64,000 nt of DNA from Lepturacanthus savala (lineage: Eukaryota > Chordata > Actinopteri > Scombriformes > Trichiuridae): positions 22,879,227 to 22,943,226 of the forward strand of contig CM060478.1 in assembly GCA_030544235.1 (NCBI GenBank), in the 5' to 3' direction. The notes under the pieces were generated by a model that was given only the letters and a program-made list of their open reading frames with translations, made no database searches and had not been told where the DNA came from. Position numbers and translations under genes: made by a program. Below are positions 27,891 to 41,900 of the stretch, in pieces; position 1 is the stretch's first letter, and each line of letters opens with the position of its first letter.

Positions 27891-28998
27891 CTCTTTGCCA
27901 TACACACACATCCACCTCTGCATAGAAAACTGTCAATAATTGAATTGAGAGTAGCAAACCCTCTTCCTATTATCCAGAATTAAAGCTGGGAGAGAGAGAG
28001 AGCAAGAGCTGCATCTCCCGGCACAAAACGCCTCAACTTTTTTCAATCTAGAGCCAAAATGAAACAAACAAACACAAACAGAGAGGGGAGGTGTGTGTGG
28101 GGGGAACGGGGGGCTTCCTTCATTTGATGCTGATGGAGAGAAAAAGAATGCAGGTAGGTGATAAGAGAGGAGAGGAGGAGGGATGCCAAACAACGCTCTA
28201 GCTTTGCTACAGAGGAAGAGAGAGAAAGAGGGAATGGGAGGTAATTGCAGGATGGAGAGCAGTAAGCAGCAGTGTGGTCTATTTCAGGGTCTATTTCAGT
28301 CAAACAGGCATTTCAAAAGGCTCTCATGGCAGAAGGGAATATAAAACAACAGTCTAAACAGGTGCATGTGTGGTGCTTTGCCTTATGAATGACTCAAAGC
28401 TGCATCCATCATCCATGTGTGCATGTGTCAACATTCAAAAGCTATTTTCTTTTTAGATTTTTTTTTAAATAGCAGCAAATAAGCAGTATTAAATTGTCTT
28501 CAATGGATGTCATTTTCTGAAAGCCATTTTTTGGACTGTATTTCTGATTCTGATTCTGCACCCTACAGAGTATTTTAATAATAGCTGAATCAAATCTCCT
28601 GGTTATGGCTTAAAAAGAGTGAAATCTCACATCAACAGCTTTAAGTCAGTGATCAGACGTTTTAGCATAACAAACATGCGATTTTAAATGTTTGAATTTA
28701 ACATTTTAATTACTGATTATTATTAAGAACATATCGTTAATTAAGCTATGGGACAATGTGCGTTACCTGAGCAGGTGGTGAAAAAAGCGGCGGGCATACT
28801 TGAAGATTGCCTCCTTGTACTCCAGTATCACCATATCAGAGAGAGGGGCAGATGGGGCATAAAACACAGCCAGTGCTGCTTCGAGTTGGGCTACAGACAC
28901 AACAGAAACACTTACAATGACATAATAATAATAAATAATATTCACAGGGTCATGTGAGATGTGTGTCAAGGAAACAATTTTCTCAAGTCGCAAAAGAC

Positions 28999-29074
<76 letters not shown>

Positions 29075-29096
29075 ATTTTCTCAAGTCGCAAAAGAC

Positions 29097-29143
<47 letters not shown>

Positions 29144-29866
29144 TATTCAACTTAAATAAATACAAGTAAACCCCCCATCTACTGTACATAGCCTAAAGTA
29201 CAATGCAGGCCGAAAGTTTGGACACACCTTCTCACTCAACGTGTTTTCTTTATTTTCATGACTATTCTCATTGTAGATTCTCACTGAAGGCATCTATGAA
29301 TGAACACATGTTTATGGTGTTATGTACTTAACAAAAAAGGTGAAATAACTGAAAACATGCTTTATATTCTGGTTTCTTCAAAATAGCCACCCTTTGATCT
29401 GATTACTGCTTTGCACACTCTTGGCATTCTCTTGATGAGCTTCAAGAGGTAGTCACCTGAAATGGTTTTCACTTCATACAGTAGTTGTGCCTTATCAGGG
29501 TTAATTAGTGGAATTTCTTGCTTTATCAATCAGATCAATCATCTACAATGTAAATAAAAACACATTGAATGGGAAGGTGTGTCCAAACTTTTGGCCCGTA
29601 CTGTATTTCAGTTACAGACTCACCCTCTCTCTCTGCATTCAGCTCCAGCCTCAGCAGGTAGTTGGTGACTGAGCTCAGGCCGCGGTAGCACTCGTCTCCC
29701 ATGGTGCTCCAGTCCATGGACTCCAGGATGCCCAGTGCTTCTCGGACCTGACAACAATGCAGCCGCTGCTGCAGAAGCTCTTCTGGACCCATCTGGCCTC
29801 CGGTAACAGCTCCTGTCACATCGAGCGCCAAGTTATTATTAATCTCTATGGTAGCAATGTTTACAT

Positions 29867-29940
<74 letters not shown>

Positions 29941-32900
29941 TCACTACACTTAACAAGGTTTAAGAGATAAGATAAAATATGACAAATTTTTGTTGTTTGA
30001 AACATTTGTGAAGCAACAACCTGCATTCCGAGTTAAGTTTGGTAATTGTGTGTTACTTAGGTTAAGTAGGTGTCTAGTGGATCAGTCTAAACTCTGACAC
30101 ACAGCACTAGATTGTTTAGACTGGCATTGACTTGTCATATCATGTCTTATCAATTAGCCAGGAGGTCTGTTTAATCCCTGGTTCATATATCTGTGTGTAT
30201 TTGTGCATGTGTGTGTAAATGCAAAACAAAGATTCACTATCAGGAAAAAATCATTTGTTTATATACATATATATGAAATATAATAATCAACTGGTCTTGC
30301 ACATCCACATGTGAAGGCATGTGTGTTTGTGTGTGTATTTTTGTGTGTGTGTGTGTGATTGATTTTTGATCAGATCGTATGGTGATAATAAAAGAGATGC
30401 TGCAATTGATTATATCTTTTGACCAGAGGTAATTGATTATGTTCTTTAGTACAGAGTAGGACTCTGCTGAATAATGGAAGGACAGGGTTTTGTACCCTTG
30501 CTGGCAGTAGAGGTGTCCCGTTCTCTCTGTGTAGGGGCAAAGATGTGTGTGTGTGTGTGTGTGTGTGCCTTTATACAAAGATTGCACCTACGGGAAGTGA
30601 AGGTGTTGGATGCCAAGGGTGATTATGGTCTATTGTGACTTGATCCTGATGATACATAGTACAACAGTGGGAAACACCGGAGCGGATCCAAATCACCATA
30701 ATTAAATGTGTGTCGGAGTATGTGTTTAATTGACTGTGACATCAAATTAAAAATCTGAAAGTTGGTTTATATTCATGCTACATGTAGGATTATAATACAA
30801 CATCATTATGGTTTATATAGGCAGTAAGCAAAGTTTGGACTAACATTGTTCCTAAAATCTTGAAGCTGGTTTCCAGTTACATATAGAATAGATTATAAAG
30901 TGCTGCTGCTAGTTTCTAATTGAAGAGATTAAAACCCAGCAGGGGCCTTAGATCCTTATGTAGTCAACTGGTAGTATTTTGAGTTGAAACTAAATGGGGA
31001 ATGTGTTTGAAATCCTATATATGCACTACATAGTCAATAGTCATACTATTAGTAATATACTACTGTGTAAATAAACAGTACTATGCATCTTTTTGGACAT
31101 ACTGAGTTGTAATTATTATGTCCCTTCCAAAGAGTGTAACCTGAGCCAATATCCTTACACCTGGCAAGGTAAACTTGGTCATTACTGCATGCATTGTAGA
31201 ATATTTATTCTGGCATAGTGTCCAGTTGTACATACTGTAAGATTTCCCCAATATTTTGTGCACCTCACATACTATTGAGTTCATACTAGTTTTGGACAAA
31301 GGGGGGGTGTCTTTTAGCTACAATGCTACACATAGATGGAATCAACTTCCTTAAGATCTTAAATGTGCACCAAATTGAACCACTATCAAATCTAGATTAA
31401 AAAACCTAATAATAACTGGTTCCTCTACTGCAATTTTATTGTCCGTCGTTGATTAAGAGTAACTTGCTACTATTATTGCATTGTAACTGTAACTATTGTT
31501 ACTTATCCTCTATTTATGGTTCTGTTCTCAACTTTTTAACTTTTTAATGTATGTTGTTTCTTCCCTTTTTATGTGTCTATTTTATGTTAATGCATTATGG
31601 AAAGCACTTTGAAATGCCCTTATGTATGACCTTTTCCTTGGTTCTGGACAGTGTAGGTGATCATCAATAGCAGTAATGTTAAAGGACGAGCTTGCAGGAA
31701 GTCAAAGTCAACACTGACTCATTGTCTAATTAATTGAAGAAGTTGTGTGTGTGTGACTGTGTGCATGTGTGTGTGTGACTGTGTGTGTGTGTGCATGTGT
31801 GCATCTGTGTGGGTGGGTGTACAAGCAATTAAAATGACAAGCTGGCAATTAGCAAGCCCCCAAATCCCCTAAAGAGTGGGCTAATGTGGCTAATACATCA
31901 GCTGAGCGTTGTGCGGTTTGTGTGTGTGTCTATGTTTATGTGTGTGATTCTATGTGTGTGTAGAGGTTTTTTAGCTGGGGCGTTAACGTCTGTTCCAAGC
32001 TCACCCTGAGCAGAAACAATAGATCCTTGTCAAGTCTCTCCAACAACTGTCTACACTAACCTATTTGATCAGCTCAGTTCAGCATCACTATATCACACAG
32101 TACACAAAACAACACTGAGCAGGATGAGTCCAGCAGCAGCATGAACAGACACAAAGAAAGAACACTCACACCGTGCATTATTGACATGACAAGTAGAATT
32201 TACAGAGCTAAATCTTCCCTGTGCTACAACTGACATTGAGTTCAGTTGCAAGGATTTAATGCCCATCTGAAGCTCAGCATTTAAAGCATATAGGAAAACA
32301 ACAGTAGTTATCAATTCATCAAGAATCATTCTTATTTAGAAATGAAAAATGTTACAAAAGCTGGTGTTGTATTAGCACAGATTAAGAATATTAATGGCTT
32401 TAAACTTAAGTCGTTGCCCTGGGTAGGCTTCGATTAATAGTTAAAAGTTAAAAGTGCTTTACAAATGAGCTCTGTCTCCAGATTAGCAAGAACTACCTTG
32501 TCCATGGCCACAAGGCATTTTTTCTGCTTTAAGAAGTCAAATAAAGATGCATCAGCTTGGTTTCGCTATTTTAACACTACACTGTTATGTAATTGGACTT
32601 TAAACATCAATAATATTTCACTAACTTCCATCCTCATGAAAAATGACTTTTTCTTGCATGTCGTGCAGCACATTCCCTGGTCTGCCCTTCCTCAGCCTGT
32701 ACCGGTGCAGGCCCAGCCGCGGCCAACGTGTGCCCAGATGAGATAACTCGGTACAGGCAGGGGGTGGGGGTGGGGGGCACCAGGGAGGGCTGCCTCCTAT
32801 GGAAAAAAGAGAACTTGGAGCTTTGCCAAGTCTTTCTTCCTTGCCGCCTCCTGACTCACTCCTTCTGTCATGTAGCGGGCCTTATAAAACAAGTCAATAC

Positions 32901-35900
32901 AGAGAAGGAGTGCAAGCAAACAAACAAACAAATGTGTTGGAGAGTGTGTGTGTGTGCGTGTGCAGAGAAGCACAGAAATAGAAGAATACACAGACGTGTG
33001 TGTGGGGGGAAGAATTATCATGGAGAAAAGACGTGCAGTGACTTTCTTCATCAAAACCTTGGCAGACGATCAGAGGAGGGGAAGCTATTGTTGGAAGACA
33101 CCCTCCCCTTTCCTTTTGCACACAGGCAAATGCAGTCGAATACACACAGCCAAACACACACAATCTCAAATACACACAATCTTCTACCTACCTCCCTCTA
33201 CCCCCCACTCATGCTTTCAAACTTCAGCAGAGAGCTGCGTGCCACTGTCACATCTTCTTTCCAAAGTCACAATTAAAGACGCTGGATGTGTGTGAATGTG
33301 TGTGTGTGTTTGCGTATAACACTGTATGTGCGTGTTAGAGGGTGATGTGGCTGCTTCCGAAACATTTTGATTGGCAAACTTTATCTGGGGGCCCTGAGGG
33401 ACTACGCAGACACTGTAAACGATTTATCGGAAAAATGCATCCCAGAATGCACCTGGGGGGCTCTTGCCCCAGGGCGATTATTGAATGACCTCTGAGAGCG
33501 TGACTCCTGGTAACCTTCCCGCCCGTCAACAAATTAACTTCCCTCAGCAGTGAAGAGGTACTAGGACGACGCGTTCGGCAGCCGTATTTACACAGTGGAG
33601 TTCAGATACAGAGTCAGATCCAAAACAGAGGAAGAGTTTCTGATGAGAGGAGGGCACCTTCATTAGGAAGAGGTGATTGATGGTGTGGAGGGTTCAAAAT
33701 TATTTCCTATTAAAAGGAAGGGCTTTTGCATATGGAAATGAATTCTAATGGTGGTTAGTTGTCATAGTGTTGTTTGAAACAATTCTACTGTTGCTGCTCC
33801 AGGACCTCTGAAATAATATTAAAGCAACGCAGTAGTTTGCACAATATTCTGAGAAATTTTACTTAAACTGAGTCTGGTTTATGCCTAAATTTGGAGTAGG
33901 GCTGAAATGATTAGTGTTTTATTGGGTGATTGAAATATATATTAAATAAGATTTGCTGCTTTTCTCTGTACTATAATTAAATATCTTTGAGTTTTGGATT
34001 GTTTGTTATCTAAAGAGTCAACTTGTTCTTATGAGAGGAGTGACAACCTTTTTTAATTACTTAACAATTTACTATCAAACAAAGAAATGTGATCCAATTG
34101 TCCAATAAGGGATATAATTATTAGTTGCAGTTTTGGTCTCCATTCTGCGCATTTTCAACTTCCTACATTTACTGCTATTCATGATTTATAACAACACAGC
34201 AATTTGCTTTACAAATGGTATTTTGCCATCGTATTTTACATACCTAGTCGAAATCTCAAGGCTGCTAGTGGTCCCTCATGAAAGGCCAGCATCAATGTAT
34301 CCGTCCCCTCTGGGCCTCCCTCCAGGCCTGTGCCCCACTGCAGTCCCTCCAGGCCTCCAGAGCAGCGCAGGTGCTGAGCTAGTCTTAGCGTGGCAGCCGG
34401 AGCTACCTCTTCCGCTATCAGTGCCATGCTTAAAGGTGCCAAGCCCACATCAAAGCACATCAGCTCTCCCTGCCCCCCTCCTACCATGACCACGGCCCCA
34501 GCAGGGTGCCAGGCAAGGAGGGTGGGTGGCATGGGGCAGGAGGCCAGAAGAGAGACCCCCCGTCGCTGGTCGTACAGGACTAGAGAAGAGTCACTTAAGC
34601 CCAGGAGGAGTGTGGTCTCACATGGGTGACGTGAGCAGGAAACAGGATGGGAAGGCAGAGGGATTCGGGTGACAGACAGGTAGTGCATGTGCCCTCGTGC
34701 ACATTCGTACACAGAGGAGTCAGCCCAAGTCCCCTCTCTGGATCCATGGGGTCCAGCACGTAGCTCCACTGTTAGCAGCTGGTAGGGCTGGAGCCTGCTG
34801 AAGCAACAGTCCAGGGGATTATGTTCAGTCCGGATGGAGCTAAGAACCTGAAGGCAGAGGGAGTAAAGGTAAAGAGGGAGAGAGAACTAACTGAAGAAAA
34901 ATAGAAATAGTTCAACTAATACACAGTTGATCGTCTTTCAACCTGATCCAGCAATTCACAATTACATATCCTGTGTAAATTAAATGGTATACATTTAATA
35001 ATTTTAAGTGCCACATTCTAACTCAAAAGCATTTGTACCTTTAGTAGTTTTGACAACAATTACTTACTGAGCTTTAAAGGATGGATTCACAATTTTTCAA
35101 AAATGTATTTAAAAGTTTTAGTTAAACCTAAGTTAAATTAAGCTTCATATAATCATCAAATGAACTTTGGATTTTGCTTTTTAGCTCTTGTAGAAACTTC
35201 AGTTCAGAAACTACAGTGCAGTGAGTGTGTCAGAACTCTTGATATAGAGGCTGATGTCTTCTTTTAGTATTTTGAACCAGTAAGGAAGACATACTCCAAT
35301 ACTACAATTACTGCAACGACATACTACAATTGTTAAGTGCTTGGCTGTTTTGGAATTGGAAGCTACTGCCTCATATTGTTAATGAACTAACTTGTTTTCA
35401 AAGAATGATATGGGAAGACAAAAAGAAAACGCATGTGAGAGGAAGACAGAGACCAGGATGAGTCATACGAGGGAAGCAGCCCCCTGGAGATTGTAGAAAT
35501 AGAGCCTTGCACTTTGCTCATAAACACCTGACTGTCAATCAAGACAGCTAATGATAAGACACTCCACTCAAGGTCAACAACATCTTCTCCCTGAGCATGC
35601 CACAGCTTGGCACTCAGCACCCAGTGATAAACAACCTCATGTTTACCTATGTGAGGAGCCAAGAGCTCAACACTAATCATGGTCTGAATGACAAGAAAAA
35701 AATGCCTTTTTTTGCCATATAAATAGGATGATACGGAAAGAAAAGAATTATTTGACCAATGGTCACATCCAGAATGTATAATATTCACACCTGGATCACA
35801 ACCAGTGGGTGGGAGTGGGCACAATAGCCCTGCTAAGGAAGAAGAGCATTGACTGTTTGGGAGATAGGCCGTGTCACTGGTGGTTCTGCCGATAAAACAC

Positions 35901-38900
35901 CCACAAGGAACCAGGAACAGTAGGAGGATGACAGGAGACAACAGCTCGCACTAAACAGCAGTCCAACAGTTCCATAGTCACTAACAGAGCTTTTCAGGAA
36001 GGGATTTCACCTTACCAAAGCCTCTATCAGAGCCTTGCTTTGACCGTGGCAGCTTTGGCTAAATGAGCCCATTTCTTTTCGCCGTGTAGACAGAAAGAGG
36101 GATCGGCTGCCTGCCGGCCTTCCTTTCCTTTCGCAAAGCTGCCCGTCCCAATTTTTTTGGCAGGCATTGCCAAAAAGGGACTTAGAGGGAGGAAGGGAGT
36201 TTATTTTGCCTGCCCATGGTCTACAGCAGGAGAGAAGCAGATGACTGTCCCCCTGAAAGCTTTCTTTTTTTTTTGCTCTCCATAATCCCCCAGAGCTAGC
36301 TCCTGCTGCTCCCCAGGGGGTGGGTGCAGTGTGTGTGTGTTTACTTGCGGCAGCAGGCAATGCATGTAAGGGGTTGGTATCCTTGGAAGGGTGTGGTTCT
36401 CTGGACAGCTACATTTCTACTCGGACAAAGTGACACGTGCATTAAATAAACTTTCACACAAGCACAGAGCAGACGAGGGTCCAGCCTCAGATTGCCGTCA
36501 TGGGAATCACAGGACCAGCTTCAATTGCACAAACCCTGACCCCCCAACCACATCTCATCCTCTCAGCTTTTCATCCTCTACCCAACTTGCTAGTGCCCGC
36601 TGTCCAGCGTGCCACCATGGCACCATTGGGAATGAGGTGCAGCTGATTCAGCTTTACCTCCCCTGATAGGTGAACCTCTAAGGAAAGGAGAAGGGGCAGT
36701 GTCAGCTAAAGCTCAGAGGCAAAGAGCAGATTCTGCATGGTCTGGTTCAAACACCTGCGACAGCCGGTGTTTCCTCTGAAGCTGATAGAACTCTAATTTG
36801 ACGTCTGCTACATAACACAAAGACATGGATGACATGAGAGAGTGGACAATCCTCATTGAAAAATATTAAATTTCAATAAAGTTAATGATATTTAGGTTAT
36901 TTTCACTGATTATTAATAGTTAATAAAAATAAAACCTCCCTGCTAAAGAGCGGCATACACTAAACATGGGCCTCGGACATCAATGTATTGATTTGTCATT
37001 TCCTTGATGTTAGTTGGATGTTTGAAGGAATATATTATACAGTAGAATTATTGCAAGAACAACAATCCATTCATCTACAAGAAAATCCTAAATCATATAA
37101 TCATTATTTTCAAATACATGTCTGACCCCCACAAATAAAGAATATATTACTGGAGATGCTGGATCCAGTACATTTCATGGTTCAGTTTCAATACCTTTAA
37201 TCATAATTAAATCATTAGATCTTTACAAAGTGCCCTGAGCTTGACTGATTTCTACTGTCTAAAATGAACAAACACTGGCTTACTTGTTACATGAAAGTGC
37301 AATATTTAATAAAACAACATAAATTACAGGCCATGTGCTGCCTCGGTGTCCCTTCTATGTGTTACTGAGCAGGGACATGCTAGAGGTCACTGAAGGTAAC
37401 AGAGCTGATTAGATGACTAAGAGCATAGCACCAAGTCTTTGAATTATGAGATATTTTACCTGCAGCTGATTAATGCATGAACTCTCATGTCACTTGTTTA
37501 GCTAACTACATTACACAAGCTGCATGCACTGCTGGCTGTATGATTTTAAAGGTGCATTAACCACTATGATCATGGAAGTTAAGTAGAAATAGTCCCAAAA
37601 GAGGCAGGTGGCCTGTCAGGTAACAGTTTTTAAGGGTATTGATGCTGATGGTGGCTGTTTATCAGTAAAATTATCAGTCAGTTCAAAAGTCAGAAAAAAG
37701 ACTTTTGAAATAAAGTTGTGTATGTCATTTCAATATATTCATAAAAGCCAAGCTGTATTTTCCTGTGAGCTCACCGGTGTATATTGTTGGAAGCTGAATG
37801 TACTGTACTCTCTGGTCGTGAGAGCATAAAATGAAAAGTGATGAATAAGGTAAAGAAGGGAAGTGAGCAAGTGAGTAAAAGGAAGTGAGAGACAGAGAGA
37901 TTCGGATGGTATGCGCAAAAGATGATGAGAAAGAGTGGGAACTGAGTAAAGAGGGAGAAAGTTAAGAGAGGGGTAGAGACATGGAGAGAAAGATGCAAAG
38001 ACAGTAGAGACACAGGTAGACAGAGACAGACAGAAGGACAGAGTGAGAGAGAGATAGAGAGAGAGAGACCTCTGGTAAGTAGCTTTCTCCTGGTTATTGG
38101 TTTCAGTGACTGGTCAAAACTATTCTTCTCCATTCTTCTCCTCTCTCTCTCTCTTTCTCTCTCGCCGGCACCTTTTTTCCCCCTCCGAGGCGTGAAAGAT
38201 AAAGCGGACGGGCCCAACTGTGTGGCTGGCCCTTGTTCACAGCAGTGGCCTTTTGAAGCCAATTTTCCAGCTCACGGAGCAGAGAAAGACAGGGAGAGAC
38301 GGGCAGAGAGAGATGGAGGGACTCGGAGGAGAGTCGAGGGATGAAGGGATGAGGGGGTTTTGGAGGGGCAGGGGGATGGGACTGGAGAAGTTTTTAGGTA
38401 TGTGAATTAGGGTTAGAGTTGAGGTACTGATGTGAGAAAATGCACAGGCACAGCGGGATTATGAGCCAAAATATTCCTCACACCTTAACTGTCATAATTG
38501 GTACCACTGAACATAATTGTAGTGCGGAGGGAATATTATTCACTGGACCTGAAACTGCAGAACCAGTGCATCTTGTGTGATTTTTTTTTTTTTTTTTTTT
38601 TACAAAGCAGTGGAGCTTGAGGGAAACTCTGCACTTTGCATTCCATATCCAACTCTATCATGGTCCACATATTATTCCAGTGCATTGCAGAAAATGTGCT
38701 CTACTGTATTTTCCTTCATTCTTATGAAGACTGCAGCAGTTAGGTATGGATTAAAATACGTAATTTCCTGCAACTACATATTCTTATATATTAATGATTT
38801 AATTTAAGTTTGTCTTTCATAGACAGTTTTTTGGGGGTTTTATGAGAGACAAATGCCACACAGCACAGTGCCAAAGTCAATAGTAATTAAAAGACAGAAA

Positions 38901-41900
38901 TCACACAAATGCCGATCAAACAGCTGCAGAAAAAATGTTTGGTAACAGATAATAGGATAGTCATACACAAAAAAAGTATATTTGCGAACACACACAAAAT
39001 GCAAGAAAATGTACACACACAAAATGCAAAAAATGTTCATCTGGTGTTTTCATTTCATTAAGATTATTAAATTCCAGAAAATGTGTGTTTGTGTGTGTGT
39101 TTGATGGGGGTTGAGGAGAGAGAAGCATGAAGGAAAAATCATTAAAAATGTTAACTGGCTGCATAAAAAAAGCACAAACTGTTTGTGTTTTTCTTTCGTT
39201 CCCACCCTACACCCCCCCGTATGTGCTGTGGCTCCACTTATCAGCACGAGGGAGGGGGTTTGGGGAGGTGGGGGCAATACGAATTAAGACCACATAGGGA
39301 AAGAAATCAGACTTTTTTAAATGCCGAGAGACTGGCTAGAAAATTGGCTTAGTGCGGCAGATAGCGAACTGAACAAAAGGAACATATATATGAGCTTGAA
39401 GTGATTGAAGTAGCTGGCGTCTCCCGATGTGTGCCCGGCGTTTGATTCCCGCCATGGCTCTTACATAAACTGCTCGCTTAATTTCACACCGTGCATCTGA
39501 AAAATGACAACAAACGCTTTCATTAGAGCGCGATGCCGCAGCCCCGCGAAGAGACTTTAATGTTCTTGAAGCGTGGAGGAAGGAAGGAGGAGAGGAGGAC
39601 AGGAGCGAGGGGGGGTTTGAAGGAGACAGGAGAGAATAAACTAGGTGAAGGAGTGTGATAAATGTGGAGAGCGTTCCAAAAACAAGAAGTGGAAAAAGCA
39701 ATGAACAGCATCTGCTTTGATTATTTCAATATTCATGTACCCCCCCACCCCCACCCCCAACCCTCCCTCATTCTCTCCTGCGTGAATTTGTTTTTCTAGC
39801 ATGCAATTGGTAACGCTCATCTTTCCTCCCTCTTGCAAACTCTCTCCTCCTCTCTCTCTTTCACTCTGCGCTTTGGTGTGGTGAATATTTTGCATATGTT
39901 TACCAAGGTGCATGGTATGAGGAGTAGAGCTAAGCCCGGTTCGGTAATTTGGGATCTTTCATCTGTTTCGGCATGAGGCCAACCCTACGTTAACATAGAA
40001 TCGGGTCATGGGGTTTTGCCCGAGGCCATAAGGAGTGTGTCTCAACATGTGTGTGTGTGTTTGAGCGTTCGTCTGCGTGGATGTGTAGGCGTTCTCCTTC
40101 ACGCTGTACCACGGCTTAGCTCTCCCACGTATTTCATATGGTGATGCGTGGAGGTGCACCAGAGAGGTGCCACCCTTGAGGTGACTAACACACCATCCCC
40201 AATCCCATCCATGACAACACAGGTCTCCCCTCAATACAGCAGCTTTGTTGCCATTTTCAGTGAGTGTGTGTAAGTCTGTGTATGTGGATGTGTGTGTGTG
40301 TTTGTGTGTGGAGTAAAATGAACAAACAGCTGGAGTTATGATTTGCGTTACTAAGTTTAAGGCTTCAAACTATACTAAACGGTATTAAAAAACCTTTGAA
40401 GTTAGGAATCTTTGTGATGGGTATTCAAACAATTTTATGCCTTATTCTGTGTCCTTGCTTTATTTGTTTTGTGTACTCCACTGAATCATTCTAATTATTG
40501 ATGGTTGATTAGTTAGATTTATCTTTAAGGTCCTGTGAGGTAAGTTTATAATAAAAGCTGATGGAAAAAAACAAACATGAACAACTGCAAGCCGATAGTC
40601 TCATTACCATATGCACTTACAACATACAGAAACTACTTTATAATTTGGAAACATTGTTTTTATGTTTTTGTCTATTTCTTGCAATACACAACAATACAGT
40701 ATATTTTTTTCATAATTCCTAACTGAGCCAAAACTTTGAAAGAAAAATCTCTGCTTCATGTTTGGAATACAGGATTTTCCTGAAGTGAAAGAGACACTTT
40801 TGAGCGAACGTGATAGACAGACTTTGTCACAACAAAGGCATTAAAGCTTAATTTGACTTAAGATTTCTAGATAATCATATATTATTTCATCCAGATACAT
40901 AGGTGGTTTCTGTCACTTGTTTAGGTCTGTGTTACTGTGGCAGTAAGTGTTCCCAGACCGGGTGGAGTATGTAAGACATACATGTGTAATCTGGGTTTGC
41001 TCTGTGATCCCCTTCAGGTTAAATATCTCTGAAACACCTCAGTTGGGAGACGTCTTGCAAGCAGCCTGATCAGTGTCAAGGGGCAACAGATCTAACTCCT
41101 TCTGTATGTCCAAGCTCTCAGCTTGAAATGTACTGTGGTGTACTGTAGATAAACTGGAAAACTGTTAATGCTGCACCAATCCACCTGTTGATCTCACACT
41201 CATTTTACAATTATGTTTGAAGAATATTTGAATCGTCTTTTTTGCTTCAGGCACTAACATGCTTCCAGATAAAGAAAAAGGGAGCAATCCATCATTTTCA
41301 GTGAAATGGTAGATTGCTAGCACATCCTAGGATGTATCTATACACTGATGGAATCATGAGGTCTCCAAAGTGGACGCCAGAATCAGTGACAAGCCAAGAA
41401 CTTTTTGGCAGGTTACTATTCTTAATTAAAGAACCTACACTGATTGGTGAATAATCCAACAGTGGAAAGAAAAGATCTGTTTTGTGTTCTGTTTTGTTTT
41501 GTGTGAGTATTGTTGTTGCACTTTCACTCCTGTAATGTATTTTAATTGTATAACTGACCTTTCAGAAAACTATCTTTAAAGTAGGAACGTGTATATTTTT
41601 TTGAGAATAGGTTTGTGTCTACCTTCAGGCCTTCAGCAGGTGAGCAGCTGATCAGGACCAGGTTGTTCCTGTGTGTGTTTGTAGGAGTCCAGGGCCACAG
41701 CTCTTCACCAGGCTCATCCAGGTTCCACCAGCACAGCGCCACATCCTGGAGACGGTTGAGAGCAACACGTCTGAGAAGCCGGCGTCCCCGCCCAGTCACC
41801 TCCACACAGGCCACCTGAACATGGAAACACACAAATGTACTACGGAGTCTGTACTGAGGAGAGCGTCAACATAAGAAATACAAAATAAAGATCAATACCA

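Larger units (their letters stand above)
29813..34243 (-). other. wdpcp intron
   Basis: Contains the (TA)n tract at 29870, GT-rich stretches and the LINE tail at 31320-31628. The stretch 33340-33560 (gcatcccagaatgcacctgg and surroundings) is complex and may be conserved. No other gene is seen. Confidence 0.6.

Noticed and set aside
35387..35941. 184-codon minus-strand open frame with a hydrophobic start
   Set aside because: Starts with a signal-like stretch by chance; no motif, no splice support, lies inside a wdpcp intron.
40960..41120. Faint resemblance to the LINE fragment at 17040-17245
   Set aside because: Only scattered words match (ggagacgtcttgcaagcagc, gcctgatcag); too weak to call without an alignment.
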